Shown here: positions 33,385 through 42,019 of the stretch, one piece after another | How positions within the stretch are numbered: position 1 is the stretch's first letter | Layout of the letters: every line of letters starts with the position of its first letter | From: Rhodococcus sp. KBS0724 | GTDB taxonomy: Bacteria > Actinomycetota > Actinomycetes > Mycobacteriales > Mycobacteriaceae | Direction of reading: 5' to 3' | DNA length: 64,000 bases | NCBI RefSeq assembly: GCF_005938745.2 | Contig: NZ_VCBX02000001.1 | Coordinates: 5,656,501-5,720,500, forward strand | The notes under the pieces: model-generated | What the model was told of the DNA's origin: nothing | What the model saw: the letters and a program-made list of their open reading frames with translations, nothing else | The model's database searches: none | Made by a program: the position numbers and the translations under genes

Positions 33385-34005
33385 ATGTCGCTCGACGCAG
33401 CCACCCCCTTCACCTCACAACAACTCGACGCAGTTGGGCGAGAACTTCTCTTCACCGAGGCTCGCTCGGCCAACTCGTTCTCCGCCGAACCCGTCACTGA
33501 CGACGAACTGACCGCGATCTGGGAACTCGCGAAGTGGGCACCGACCGCAGCCAACACCAACCCGCTGCGCGTGCACTTCGTTCGCACCGAAGAGGGCAAA
33601 GCTCGCCTCGTGGAGCACATGGCCGATGGCAATAAGGCCAAGACGGCTTCCGCCCCGGCCGTCGCAGTTCTCGCCGTCGACACCAAGTTCTACGAGCACA
33701 TTCCGGCACTGTTCCCCATCCGCCCGGAAATGAAGGACTACTTCGAGGCCGACGAAGCCGCCCGTACGTCGACCAGCCAGTTCAATGCCGCATTGCAGGC
33801 GGGCTACTTCATTCTGGCCGTCCGCGCACAGGGTCTGGTTGCCGGTCCGATGGCCGGTTACGACGCCGCCGGCATCGACGGAGAGTTCTTCGCCGACGGC
33901 CGCCTCAAGACCACCCTCGTAGTGAACATCGGCCACCCCGGCGAGAACCCGTGGTTCGACCGCCTGCCGCGCCTGTCCAATGAGGATGCGCTCAGCTGGG
34001 CCTGA
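33385..34005 (+). CDS. Nitroreductase-family protein (RutE-like)
   Basis: A 206-aa FMN-dependent reductase of the malonic-semialdehyde-reductase (RutE) branch: LLFTEARSANSFSAEPVTDD, LTAIWELAKWAPTAANTNPL with the RutE-like WAPTAANTNP motif, ALQAGYFILAVRAQGLVAGP and GPMAGYDAAGID. It would reduce quinones, nitro compounds or a small aldehyde with NAD(P)H. ATG 33385 is chosen where homology begins. Divergent from the HxlR regulator, which probably controls it in response to electrophiles. A DoxX-family gene follows on the same strand. Confidence 0.88.
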   Translation: MSLDAATPFTSQQLDAVGRELLFTEARSANSFSAEPVTDDELTAIWELAKWAPTAANTNPLRVHFVRTEEGKARLVEHMADGNKAKTASAPAVAVLAVDTKFYEHIPALFPIRPEMKDYFEADEAARTSTSQFNAALQAGYFILAVRAQGLVAGPMAGYDAAGIDGEFFADGRLKTTLVVNIGHPGENPWFDRLPRLSNEDALSWA

Positions 34006-34086
34006 GTCGGACACTCGCGCAACCTTCGGACAATCGTCCAGTTTTTAGGGTAGGCAAACCAAACAAATGTGTGCAATGCTCCTCGA

Positions 34087-34542
34087 GTGAAAAACACATC
34101 CAACACAGCGGCGCCGTGGGGCATCGCAGCATTCCGCGTCGTTGTCGGCTTCCTGTTTCTCTGCCACGGCCTGTCGACACTGACCGGATGGCCGGTAGCG
34201 CCTTGGGGCGGTAACACATCGTCGTGGACGGAATGGCCCGGCGGCTGGGCAGCGACGATCGAACTGGTAGCCGGAGCGTTGATCATCGTCGGACTCGGTA
34301 CTCGCGCAGCAGCTTTCATCGCATCGGGTTCGATGGCTGTTGCCTACTTCTGGAAGCATCAGCCCGACGGTGCGCTGCCCATCCAGAATGACGGAGACTC
34401 GGTAGTCCTGTTCTGCTGGTCCTTGCTACTGCTCGTCTTCATCGGACCTGGCGCTGCAGCACTGGACAACCTCCGACGCACCAAAGCAAGCACAAACGAT
34501 TCCGTCGACGAACCTGTCTCAGTAGGTACTGCCAGCTCGTAA
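34087..34542 (+). CDS. DoxX-family membrane protein
   Basis: About 151 aa with four membrane segments: GIAAFRVVVGFLFLCHGLST, the ATIELVAGALIIVGLGTRAA segment, FIASGSMAVAYFWKH and SVVLFCWSLLLLVFIGPGAA, the DoxX pattern including the early RxxxGxxFxxHG motif. GTG 34087 gives the usual short N-terminus, but ATG 34069 is also possible; neither has a strong ribosome site. DoxX proteins act in membrane redox/thiol stress complexes in mycobacteria. Located behind the nitroreductase gene (82-bp gap) and ended by a strong terminator. Confidence 0.83.
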   Translation: MKNTSNTAAPWGIAAFRVVVGFLFLCHGLSTLTGWPVAPWGGNTSSWTEWPGGWAATIELVAGALIIVGLGTRAAAFIASGSMAVAYFWKHQPDGALPIQNDGDSVVLFCWSLLLLVFIGPGAAALDNLRRTKASTNDSVDEPVSVGTASS

Positions 34543-34583
34543 TCCGCCCCAGAGCCCCTATCGTCTCGACTTCACGGTTGCCG

Positions 34584-34635
34584 AACAGCCGGCGTCGCAC
34601 CGCACATTATTCGCGGAGTGACGCCGGCTGTTTTT
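34584..34635 (+). terminator. Rho-independent terminator after DoxX
   Basis: AACAGCCGGCGTC (34584-34596) and GACGCCGGCTGTT (34620-34632) form a perfect 13-bp stem, followed by more T residues (TTTTT overall at 34631-34635). It closes the nitroreductase/DoxX transcription unit and separates it from the osmoprotectant transporter operon. Confidence 0.8.
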
Positions 34636-34808
34636 GTCTGCCAAGAGCAGATGCGACACGCAGCTATCGGAAATATTTGCGGTACTGAACTTTTTGGACG
34701 AGTGTCAACGGAAACTCTTCGCGCCGCGAACGATGCTCGTGTATCGGAACTGCGTGACGGGTACTCGATCGAGCGAACAGCAATCCGAAAGAAGGTCGGT
34801 TCGGAAAA

Positions 34809-35456
34809 ATGGGCGCATTGTGGGAATTTATCGTCGAACGGCGACAACAGTTGTTGACCGATTCGTATCTGCATGTCTCGGCAGTCATTCAGTCGGTGAT
34901 CATTGCAACGATCGCCGCGGTGGCCATCGGAATTCTTGTGTACCGCAGCCCTATCGGCTCGTCGGTGGCAACAGCGCTGGCGAGCACGATTCTGACGGTT
35001 CCGTCGTTTGCTCTTCTCGGACTTCTCATTCCGATTCTCGGCCTGGGTGTCGCACCCACCATCACCGCGCTGATTCTCTACGCGCTACTGCCGATCATCA
35101 GAAACACCATCATCGGTCTCGACGCGGTCAATCCCGCGATCACCGACGCCGCACGTGGCGTGGGGATGAATCGTCTACGCGTTCTCAGCCGCATAGAACT
35201 GCCTATCGCGTGGCCGTCGATCCTGACCGGTATGCGGGTCAGCACTCAGATGCTGATGGGCATCCTGGCGATCGCCGCCTACGCAAAAGGCCCAGGTCTG
35301 GGCAACTTGATCTTCTCCGGACTATCACGCGTCGGCAGCCCCACCGCTGTTCCGCAGGCGCTGACCGGCACGGTACTCATCGTCATTCTGGCTCTGATTC
35401 TCGACGGTATCTACGTCGTCATCGGCCGGCTCACTACATCGAAGGGCCTCCAGTGA
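34809..35456 (+). CDS. Osmoprotectant ABC transporter permease (OpuBB/ProW type), first copy
   Basis: A 215-aa membrane protein with five to six helices. The binding-protein-dependent permease motif GLDAVNPAITDAARGVGMNR followed by LRVLSRIELPIAWPSILTGM is the EAA loop that contacts the ATPase. It forms the channel of a glycine betaine/choline/carnitine-type importer with the second permease at 36646-37458. The stop overlaps the ATPase start by GTGA. It is the first gene of the four-gene operon; 170 bases of non-coding DNA after the terminator hold its promoter. Confidence 0.9.
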   Translation: MGALWEFIVERRQQLLTDSYLHVSAVIQSVIIATIAAVAIGILVYRSPIGSSVATALASTILTVPSFALLGLLIPILGLGVAPTITALILYALLPIIRNTIIGLDAVNPAITDAARGVGMNRLRVLSRIELPIAWPSILTGMRVSTQMLMGILAIAAYAKGPGLGNLIFSGLSRVGSPTAVPQALTGTVLIVILALILDGIYVVIGRLTTSKGLQ

Positions 35457-36649
35457 CTGAAACCATCTCTCACGACGTCACCAGCGATCACACGGTTTCC
35501 GGGGTCGAGATCGTCCTGGAATCAGTGACCAAGCGGTACCCGGGGCAGAAAGCGGCGGCCGTCGACAACGTATCCCTCACTGTTCCTGCCGGTGAAATCG
35601 TTGTTTTTGTCGGTCCGTCGGGCTGCGGTAAGACCACCACAATGCGGATGATCAATCGGCTCATCGAACCGACTTCCGGCAAGATCACCATCGACGGCAA
35701 GGACGCTTTGTCGATCGACCCGGACAAGCTACGACGCGGCATCGGCTACTCGATTCAGCAGGCCGGGTTGTTCCCCCACTTCACGATTGCAAAAAACGTA
35801 GCAACAGTTCCAGGATTGATCGGGTGGGACAAGAAGCGGATTGCGGCCCGCACCGACGAGATGCTGGATCTGGTGGGGCTGGATCCGGATACGTACCGAG
35901 ACCGCTATCCCCGGCAACTCTCCGGCGGTCAGCAGCAGCGCGTCGGCGTAGCTAGAGCACTTGCCGCCGATCCCCCGGTCCTGTTGATGGACGAACCCTT
36001 CGGAGCTGTCGACCCCATCACTCGCGGTCTTTTGCAGGACGAGTTGATGCGTCTGCAAACGGAACTCGGGAAGACAATCGTGTTCGTCACCCACGATTTC
36101 AACGAAGCAGTCAAACTCGGTGATCGAATTGCCGTGCTGGGCAACCAATCCACGATCATGCAGTACGACACTCCCGAAGCTATCCTCGCCAACCCTGCCA
36201 ACGATATGGTCGCGGGCTTTGTCGGCGCCGACGCCTCTCTCAAACAGCTGACACTCACGCGCGTGCGGCAGATCAAACTCAAGCAATGCCTCACTGCGCG
36301 GGAGACCGACTCAGTGGATGAGCTGAGAAGTTCACTCGCAGCACGCAAGTGGAAGTGGGCGTTGATACTCGATCAGCGCGGGCGCCCGCTGCGGTGGGTG
36401 TCGCCGTCGCATCTGGCTCACGCGTCGTCGCTCCGCGGCATCGGCAACGAGATCGGCGAAGCCGTGTCGATTCAGTCGACCTTGCAAGATGCGCTCGAAG
36501 CTCTGCTCGCCGAGAGCAATGCGTCGACGGTGGTCACCGGTCGTCGCGGCGAATACGTCGGTCTGATCACTATCGACACACTGGTAAGCCATCTTTCGGA
36601 GATGCGTGAGGAGCACGCACACGATCACGACGAGGATGTTCCGGAGTGA
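35453..36649 (+). CDS. Osmoprotectant ABC transporter ATP-binding protein (OpuBA/ProV type)
   Basis: A 398-aa ATPase. Walker A GPSGCGKT at 54-61, signature LSGGQQQR at 156-163, Walker B LLMDEP at 177-182 followed by FGAVDPITR typical of the OpuA/ProV group. The C-terminal third contains CBS-like repeats, the region that senses ionic strength in OpuA, and an acidic/histidine tail (EEHAHDHDED). The GTG at 35453 overlaps the permease stop; the reading frame is open far upstream but that part lies inside the permease gene in another frame. The next permease begins at its stop codon. Confidence 0.92.
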   Translation: MTETISHDVTSDHTVSGVEIVLESVTKRYPGQKAAAVDNVSLTVPAGEIVVFVGPSGCGKTTTMRMINRLIEPTSGKITIDGKDALSIDPDKLRRGIGYSIQQAGLFPHFTIAKNVATVPGLIGWDKKRIAARTDEMLDLVGLDPDTYRDRYPRQLSGGQQQRVGVARALAADPPVLLMDEPFGAVDPITRGLLQDELMRLQTELGKTIVFVTHDFNEAVKLGDRIAVLGNQSTIMQYDTPEAILANPANDMVAGFVGADASLKQLTLTRVRQIKLKQCLTARETDSVDELRSSLAARKWKWALILDQRGRPLRWVSPSHLAHASSLRGIGNEIGEAVSIQSTLQDALEALLAESNASTVVTGRRGEYVGLITIDTLVSHLSEMREEHAHDHDEDVPE

Positions 36650-37458
36650 GCACGTCGACCGAAGATCTCTCTACGGCATCCGCTACTGCAGCTACAGAGG
36701 CCGGTACCGCAGAGCAGGCCGCCACCCGACGTGCGGAAAGAATGCGACTGCTGGTCCAACCAGTTGTCGTACTGATACTTGTAGTCGGAGTGCTGGTCTG
36801 GGCCTTCAGCCGTGATCTCAACGCAACGCAGAAAGCCAGTATCAACGTCGAAAACATTACGACGCTCACCTGGCAGCACATCCTGCTCACCGCGGCGGTG
36901 GTCATCATCGTCGTGGCGATAGCCGTGCCGCTCGGCACGCTGCTGACCAGACCGAGATTCACCCGCCTGGCGCCGTTCTTCGTGGGAATAGCCAACATCG
37001 GCGCGGCCGCACCGGCCATCGGCCTACTGGTCCTGTTCTATCTCGCCACTCGCACCACCGGATTCTGGATCGGCGTATTTCCCATCGCGTTCTATTCGTT
37101 GCTTCCGGTGCTGCGCAACACGATTCTCGGCTATCAACAGGTAGACGAGACTCTCATCGATGCAGGACGCGGACAAGGCATGTCGACGCTCACCATCTTG
37201 CGACAACTCGAATTCCCGATGGCTGTTCCGTACATCCTTGCCGGTCTTCGTACTTCATTGGTCCTCGCGGTAGGAACGGCAACTCTGTGCTTCCTGGTCA
37301 GTGCCGGCGGACTCGGGATCATGATCGACACCGGGTACAAACTGCGTGACAACGTGACGCTGGTAGTGGGCGCAGTGCTGGCTGTATCGCTCGCTCTGCT
37401 CATCGACTGGCTGGGCGCACTGGCGGAACAGTTCCTCGGACCCAAGGGATTGCGATGA
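36646..37458 (+). CDS. Osmoprotectant ABC transporter permease (OpuBB/ProW type), second copy
   Basis: A 270-aa permease. A charged N-terminal tail of about 30 residues leads into a helix (VVVLILVVGVLVWAF), then the transmembrane domain with the EAA-type loop ETLIDAGRGQGMSTLTILRQ and LEFPMAVPYILAGLRTSLVL. Together with the smaller first permease it gives a heterodimeric channel, as in systems with two ProW-like subunits. Start GTG 36646 overlaps the ATPase stop (GTGA) and its end overlaps the binding protein start (ATGA). Confidence 0.9.
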   Translation: MSTSTEDLSTASATAATEAGTAEQAATRRAERMRLLVQPVVVLILVVGVLVWAFSRDLNATQKASINVENITTLTWQHILLTAAVVIIVVAIAVPLGTLLTRPRFTRLAPFFVGIANIGAAAPAIGLLVLFYLATRTTGFWIGVFPIAFYSLLPVLRNTILGYQQVDETLIDAGRGQGMSTLTILRQLEFPMAVPYILAGLRTSLVLAVGTATLCFLVSAGGLGIMIDTGYKLRDNVTLVVGAVLAVSLALLIDWLGALAEQFLGPKGLR

Positions 37459-38441
37459 CAACGCGACGTACACGCGGTTGGAAACTCACCGCAGCCGCAC
37501 TCGGTTTCGCCCTAGTGGCGTCGTGCGGACTGGAATCCGGCGGCGCACTTCCCCTCGCGGTTGGGCCCGGAAGTATCCAACCCGTTCCGGAGCTCGAAGG
37601 CGTGAAGGTAACCGTCGGGTCCAAGGACTTCACCGAACAGATAATCCTCGGATACATCATCGAATTCGCGATGTCCGCTGCGGGCGCCGAGGTTCGAGAC
37701 CTCACCAACATTCAAGGTTCCAACAGCACCCGCGACGCCCAACTCAACGGGCAGATCGATCTTGCCTACGAATACACCGGTACCGGGTGGATCAACTATC
37801 TCGGAAACGAGATCCCGCTACCCGATTCGCAGGCGCAGTTCGAAGCCGTCCGCGATGCGGATCTGGCTGCCAACGACATGGTCTGGACCGATCCGGCGCC
37901 GATGAACAATACGTACGCATTGGCCATGAGCAAGGAGACGGCAGAGAAGACCGGCGTCAAGACGGTCTCCGACTACGCGAAATTGGTCGAATCCGATCCC
38001 GGTGCTGCAGTAACGTGCGTCGAAACCGAATTCAACGTCCGGCAAGACGGATTCCCCGGTCTCGCAGCTAAATACGGTTTCGACGCTTCGCGTGCCCAGC
38101 GCCAGATCTTGCAGACCGGCATCATCTATCAGGCGACAGCCGACGGTACCCAGTGCAAGTTCGGCGAGGTATTTACCACCGACGGACGCATCATCGCCCT
38201 CGACCTCGTACTACTCGAGGACGATCTGTCGTTCTTCCCCAAATACAATCCAGCGCTTGTCATGCGCAAGGGCTTTGCCGAGGATCATCCGCAGGTAGCC
38301 GAGGTCATGGCACCAATCTCGGCTCGTCTTACCGACGAAGTAATGACCGAACTCAATCGCCAGGTGGACGTCGACGGCAAAGAGCCTGCTGAAGTTGCAC
38401 GAGATTGGATGGTGTCGGAAGGGTTTGTGACAGCGGATTAG
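37455..38441 (+). CDS. Osmoprotectant (glycine betaine/choline type) binding lipoprotein
   Basis: A 328-aa OpuAC/OpuBC-type binding protein. The N-terminus MTTRRTRGWK, hydrophobic stretch and lipobox VASC (Cys24) indicate a membrane-anchored lipoprotein. The mature part contains VGSKDFTEQIILGYIIEFAM, a signature of this family, NGQIDLAYEYTGTGW and a trimethylammonium-box-like region. It delivers osmoprotectant to the two permeases encoded upstream, completing a full transporter in order permease-ATPase-permease-binding protein. It ends 4 bp inside the convergent methyltransferase gene. Confidence 0.91.
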   Translation: MTTRRTRGWKLTAAALGFALVASCGLESGGALPLAVGPGSIQPVPELEGVKVTVGSKDFTEQIILGYIIEFAMSAAGAEVRDLTNIQGSNSTRDAQLNGQIDLAYEYTGTGWINYLGNEIPLPDSQAQFEAVRDADLAANDMVWTDPAPMNNTYALAMSKETAEKTGVKTVSDYAKLVESDPGAAVTCVETEFNVRQDGFPGLAAKYGFDASRAQRQILQTGIIYQATADGTQCKFGEVFTTDGRIIALDLVLLEDDLSFFPKYNPALVMRKGFAEDHPQVAEVMAPISARLTDEVMTELNRQVDVDGKEPAEVARDWMVSEGFVTAD

Positions 38442-39220
38442 TCACCGGATTTCCGGCCTACGCAAAAGACTCGCCGGAACGGAAACAGGGTGCCTGCGAC
38501 TGTGGGCGGATAGGCCTCGCGGAGCATCGCGGAGTACTCCTGCTCGAACTCGAGAGAATCGGCTTCACTCAGTACGTCGAGCACCGGACGCAGACCTGTT
38601 CCGCGAACCCAGCCCAGAACGGGGTCATCACCGGCCAGCACATGAATGTACGTTGTTTCCCAGGCATCGACATCGAACCCGTGGGCGTGCAACCTGGCCG
38701 CATAACGTGCCGGGTCGTCAACGCCCTCGGGTCCACGCAAGACGCCACCCACACGATCACGCCACCTCGACGACTCGGCAAGTTCACGCATCAAAGCGTG
38801 CGACGGGGCGTCGAAGTTACCGGGAACCTGCCACGCGATCCACGACCCTGGCGTCATGGCATCGGCCCATGCGTCGATCAGCTCACGATGGTTCGGAACC
38901 CATTGCAATGCAGCATTACTCACAATGACGTCGTAGCCGGTGGCATCGAACTCGTTGATGTCCTGCAGCGCGATCGTGACGTTGCCCGGCAGATCGGTGG
39001 GTGCCTGTGCCACCATCTCCGGCGAAGAATCGGTCCCCACCACACGAGCATCCGGCCAACGCTCGCCGAGCATCCCGGTCAGTGCCCCTGAGCCGCATCC
39101 GAGGTCCGCGACCCTAGCCGGCGTCTGCGCTGCTATCCGCGAGATCAAGTCGACATAAGGGCGTGAACGTTCGTCGGCGTATCGACCGTAGGTTTCGGGG
39201 TTCCACGTAACACTGCGCAT
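38438..39220 (-). CDS. tam: Trans-aconitate 2-methyltransferase-like protein
   Basis: A 260-aa class I methyltransferase: N-terminal WNPETYGRYADERSRPY (the WDPxxY-type motif of Tam), motif I VADLGCGSGALTGML, LQDINEFDATGYDVIVSNAA, ALQWVPNHREL and IAWQVPGNFDAPSH, which is typical of Tam proteins. Tam methylates the spontaneous aconitate isomer to protect the TCA cycle. Overlap with the convergent binding protein gene is 4 bp. Single gene, no operon partner. Confidence 0.9.
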   Translation of the reverse strand: MRSVTWNPETYGRYADERSRPYVDLISRIAAQTPARVADLGCGSGALTGMLGERWPDARVVGTDSSPEMVAQAPTDLPGNVTIALQDINEFDATGYDVIVSNAALQWVPNHRELIDAWADAMTPGSWIAWQVPGNFDAPSHALMRELAESSRWRDRVGGVLRGPEGVDDPARYAARLHAHGFDVDAWETTYIHVLAGDDPVLGWVRGTGLRPVLDVLSEADSLEFEQEYSAMLREAYPPTVAGTLFPFRRVFCVGRKSGD

Positions 39221-39266
39221 GTGCCCATTCTGCCTGCCGTGGCAAGTTCAGGGAGGTCGTGACACC

Positions 39267-40745
39267 TCAGAATGGCGGCGGGTCGGCGCCGTAGTCGACG
39301 GGTTTGTGGGGTGTGGGTTTTCTGGTTTTCGGTTTCCGGCGGGTTGTTCGTCGTTTGCGTTCGGCCCGGATGCGGGCAGCTTTGTTCTCCAGTCGTGTTC
39401 GTCGCCGGGTGCCGCCTTCCGGTGGTGGTGGTTCCTGCCTTCCGGCGAGTAGCCCGGCCGGTCGGGTTCGGTAGCGATGCCCGGTCTGCGAGGTCAGGGT
39501 GATACTGCGATCCGGGTTCGGGTCGATCCGCCAGGATCCGGAATGCTTGAGGCGGTGATGGTTCCGGCAGAACGCACTCAGATTCGACGCCACCGTCCGC
39601 CCACCGCGGGCGGGATCGGTGTGGTTGAACGGATCGTTGTGGTCGAGGTCGCAGTTCCAGGCCGGGACATCGCAGTGCGGCCACTGGCAGCTGCCCGCGA
39701 AGACGCGTAACCAGGTGTCGAATGCGGCGCCGGGACGGTACACAAGCGCCGACGCAGGCACAGGCACAGGATCTGCGGGTATGGGGTCTGCCGGAACCCG
39801 TACTTCCCGCACGGTGGCGTCTTTCGCGATGTCGCGGGCATGCTCGGCGCTGATCACGCCGTATCCATCCAAATGGGCCGGCTCATCCGAGTCCGTATCC
39901 AGAGTGGTTTCGTACATCACCACATGCACCAACGGCCGACGCACAACGATCAGACCACTGCGGTCCTGCGGGCAATCATCACGGCCGCAGTCACACACCA
40001 ACACCGTCGAACCGCTAACCAGCACGCCCAACGCATCCGCGCGGCGCTGCTCGTACGTGCGGGAATCATGACGGCAGACCGACATCGCCAACTCCCGCAA
40101 CCGCCCGTCAAACGCCCGAGCCTGCTCCGCCGGGATACTGCCCAGGATGCGGGCCATCCCGTCCTCGGCGGCACTGACCCCAACGAACCTGTCGGCGAGG
40201 GCTCGGCGTCGGCGCTCCCGTAGCCCTTCCGGATCAACGCGGGCCACGATCCGATCGATCGCCGCCGTCAACCGTCGTCCCGTCAACCCGGTCCCACCGT
40301 CCACGGGTGGGGCCAACACCTGCTCGAGAAGTAAACGTTCGACCTCGTCGATCAACTCGTCACCGACATTCGCGGTCGCCGACTCGATCAACGACACCCG
40401 GTAGAAGTCGAGTTCACCGCGCGCCATCGCCGCCCGCGTCCGATGCAACCGCGTCTTGAGTGCGAACCCCAACCCGATGAGCTTTCCGGCCGCGGCACGC
40501 CCCATCGTGAGCACTGCACCGACCTCGGATTCGGCCAACTCGTGCGCCGACGACGTCCACGCCCCACCCTCGACATGCTCGCCGCTACGGCGGGTGAAGA
40601 ACTCCGCTACCACCGCCAGTTTCCGCTCGACCAGCATCGCCTCACACGCATGCAACTCGGCCATCAAATCGACGAGGGCGCAGTCAGTTTCGGTACCACT
40701 CAGCTGTGCCGAGCTACCGAAAATCCCCACCCCCGGATCGAACAT
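39267..40745 (-). CDS. DUF222 / HNH endonuclease-domain protein (13E12-repeat family)
   Basis: A 492-aa protein: N-terminal DUF222 helical region with LHACEAMLVERKLAVVAEFF and ALVDLMAEL, a central acidic/cysteine segment VLVCDCGRDDCPQD, and an HNH motif near the C-terminus (CQWPHCDVPAWNCDLDHNDP, then FCRNHHRLKH). The last 60 residues are Arg/Lys-rich. This family is numerous in actinobacterial genomes and was named 13E12 repeat in mycobacteria; function is not settled, and nuclease activity is likely from the intact HNH metal residues. There are no transposase or repeat boundaries beside it. Confidence 0.85.
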   Translation of the reverse strand: MFDPGVGIFGSSAQLSGTETDCALVDLMAELHACEAMLVERKLAVVAEFFTRRSGEHVEGGAWTSSAHELAESEVGAVLTMGRAAAGKLIGLGFALKTRLHRTRAAMARGELDFYRVSLIESATANVGDELIDEVERLLLEQVLAPPVDGGTGLTGRRLTAAIDRIVARVDPEGLRERRRRALADRFVGVSAAEDGMARILGSIPAEQARAFDGRLRELAMSVCRHDSRTYEQRRADALGVLVSGSTVLVCDCGRDDCPQDRSGLIVVRRPLVHVVMYETTLDTDSDEPAHLDGYGVISAEHARDIAKDATVREVRVPADPIPADPVPVPASALVYRPGAAFDTWLRVFAGSCQWPHCDVPAWNCDLDHNDPFNHTDPARGGRTVASNLSAFCRNHHRLKHSGSWRIDPNPDRSITLTSQTGHRYRTRPAGLLAGRQEPPPPEGGTRRRTRLENKAARIRAERKRRTTRRKPKTRKPTPHKPVDYGADPPPF

Positions 40746-40853
40746 TCCCCCACCGTAATCGAAATCCTGTTCGAATTCGAGGGATCCTCGAGATCAGTCG
40801 GAAAAGTCCGAAAATTGGCAGAGGCAACCTGTGTCGCCACACACGGATAGTTC

Positions 40854-41885
40854 TCAGCGCCGCTGAATTACGGTGGACAGAACGCCCGGAAGGCTCGACC
40901 AGTCGGCGGTGATGTAACTCGCGTGATCACCGGCCAACCGGTCCAGCCGATCTCTGGCTTCGGATTCGGATGCATGTGTACCGTCGATTGCCGGTAACAC
41001 TTTGTGTGCGTCGGTCATGATCAACAGGTACCCGCGTGCGTGATACCAGCTCGAATCTACTGCACCACTACTGTATTCGAGTGCATTTCCGTCGAAGAGC
41101 ACAAACCAGACCCGGACCGACGGGTCCGAGTAGCGGGCAATGCGCGGATCGCCCGGAGCCGCGACGTGTACCGCCGGGAACGCTGCCGCGAGAGCAAGCC
41201 GATTTGTTGCCGCGAGATCTCGCAGATGCGTCGCATACTCGATGTCGGTCCAGTACGTGTCGAGCGGATTACCTTCCTCGATAGTTCCGGGAATCAACTC
41301 GAAGATAAATTTGCCAGCCATCTCGCTTACCGTCGGCCAACCTTGCTGTGTCACTGCGGCGTCCGGCGTCGAGAATTTATCGGCTACCAGATCGGCCGGG
41401 GCAAAGACGGCGTCGCCTAGAGTACCGAGGATCAGGGCATCAAGATCGGCAGGCCCGCGACCGTACCCGGCGGTGAATCCGTCTTTGAGTTCGAGCTTGA
41501 TCATCACGGGCGAATGTTCGGGATTGGCATCGTGCCAAGCCCTCATATCTGCCAGGCAGCCGGCGAGTCCCTGATCTCGAAAACCACTGCGCAGTCCGGC
41601 CGCATCCTGCGCGCCGACGCAGTTACTGTCACTGGCAAACGGATTCATGTGCGAAACGCGCCAGTCCGCACCGCCGCCGTTGGACCACAGATCGAGTTCG
41701 AGGAGGCCTGCGCCGGAGTCGAGGGCGTCGGCAAAGTACGGGAAGGTCGACTTCTCGTAGGAATTGTGGACGCCGACCGACGTGGTATCACCGAACGACG
41801 TTGCCTCGGGCACGGCTCCGGCCACCCCGAACGCTGCCAGTGGGAGGACGAGGGCACCGAGCAACACCACTCCGAATTCGCGCAC
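40854..41885 (-). CDS. Secreted PI-PLC-like (Ca2+-dependent phosphodiesterase) domain protein
   Basis: A 343-aa exported protein. It starts GTG 41885, and residues 1-24 are a signal peptide ending near VAGA. The TIM-barrel features of the bacterial Ca2+-dependent PI-PLC group follow: VGVHNSYEKSTFPYFADAL with His40, LLELDLWSNGGGADWRVSHM (acid residues and second His), PVMIKLELKDG and, late, VWFVLFDGNALEY. The activity may be cleavage of phosphoinositides or another phosphodiester lipid outside the cell. It is divergent from the acyl-CoA ligase gene, with 134 bp between. Confidence 0.8.
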   Translation of the reverse strand: MREFGVVLLGALVLPLAAFGVAGAVPEATSFGDTTSVGVHNSYEKSTFPYFADALDSGAGLLELDLWSNGGGADWRVSHMNPFASDSNCVGAQDAAGLRSGFRDQGLAGCLADMRAWHDANPEHSPVMIKLELKDGFTAGYGRGPADLDALILGTLGDAVFAPADLVADKFSTPDAAVTQQGWPTVSEMAGKFIFELIPGTIEEGNPLDTYWTDIEYATHLRDLAATNRLALAAAFPAVHVAAPGDPRIARYSDPSVRVWFVLFDGNALEYSSGAVDSSWYHARGYLLIMTDAHKVLPAIDGTHASESEARDRLDRLAGDHASYITADWSSLPGVLSTVIQRR

Positions 41886-42019
41886 CTGAGAACTCTCGCA
41901 CGCCGCGACTCTCGCCGGTGGGTACTTTGGCCAGTTTCTTTTGTGGTCCTCGAAGCAGCACGTGTCCTCCGACGGTGCGATGATTCTGGCGTAGACATTT
42001 CAGACCTCGGAGGACAGTC

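Noticed and set aside
34634..35452. Upstream extension of the osmoprotectant ATPase reading frame
   Set aside because: The extension runs out of frame through the first permease gene and the leader; the GTGA overlap at 35453 gives the natural start.
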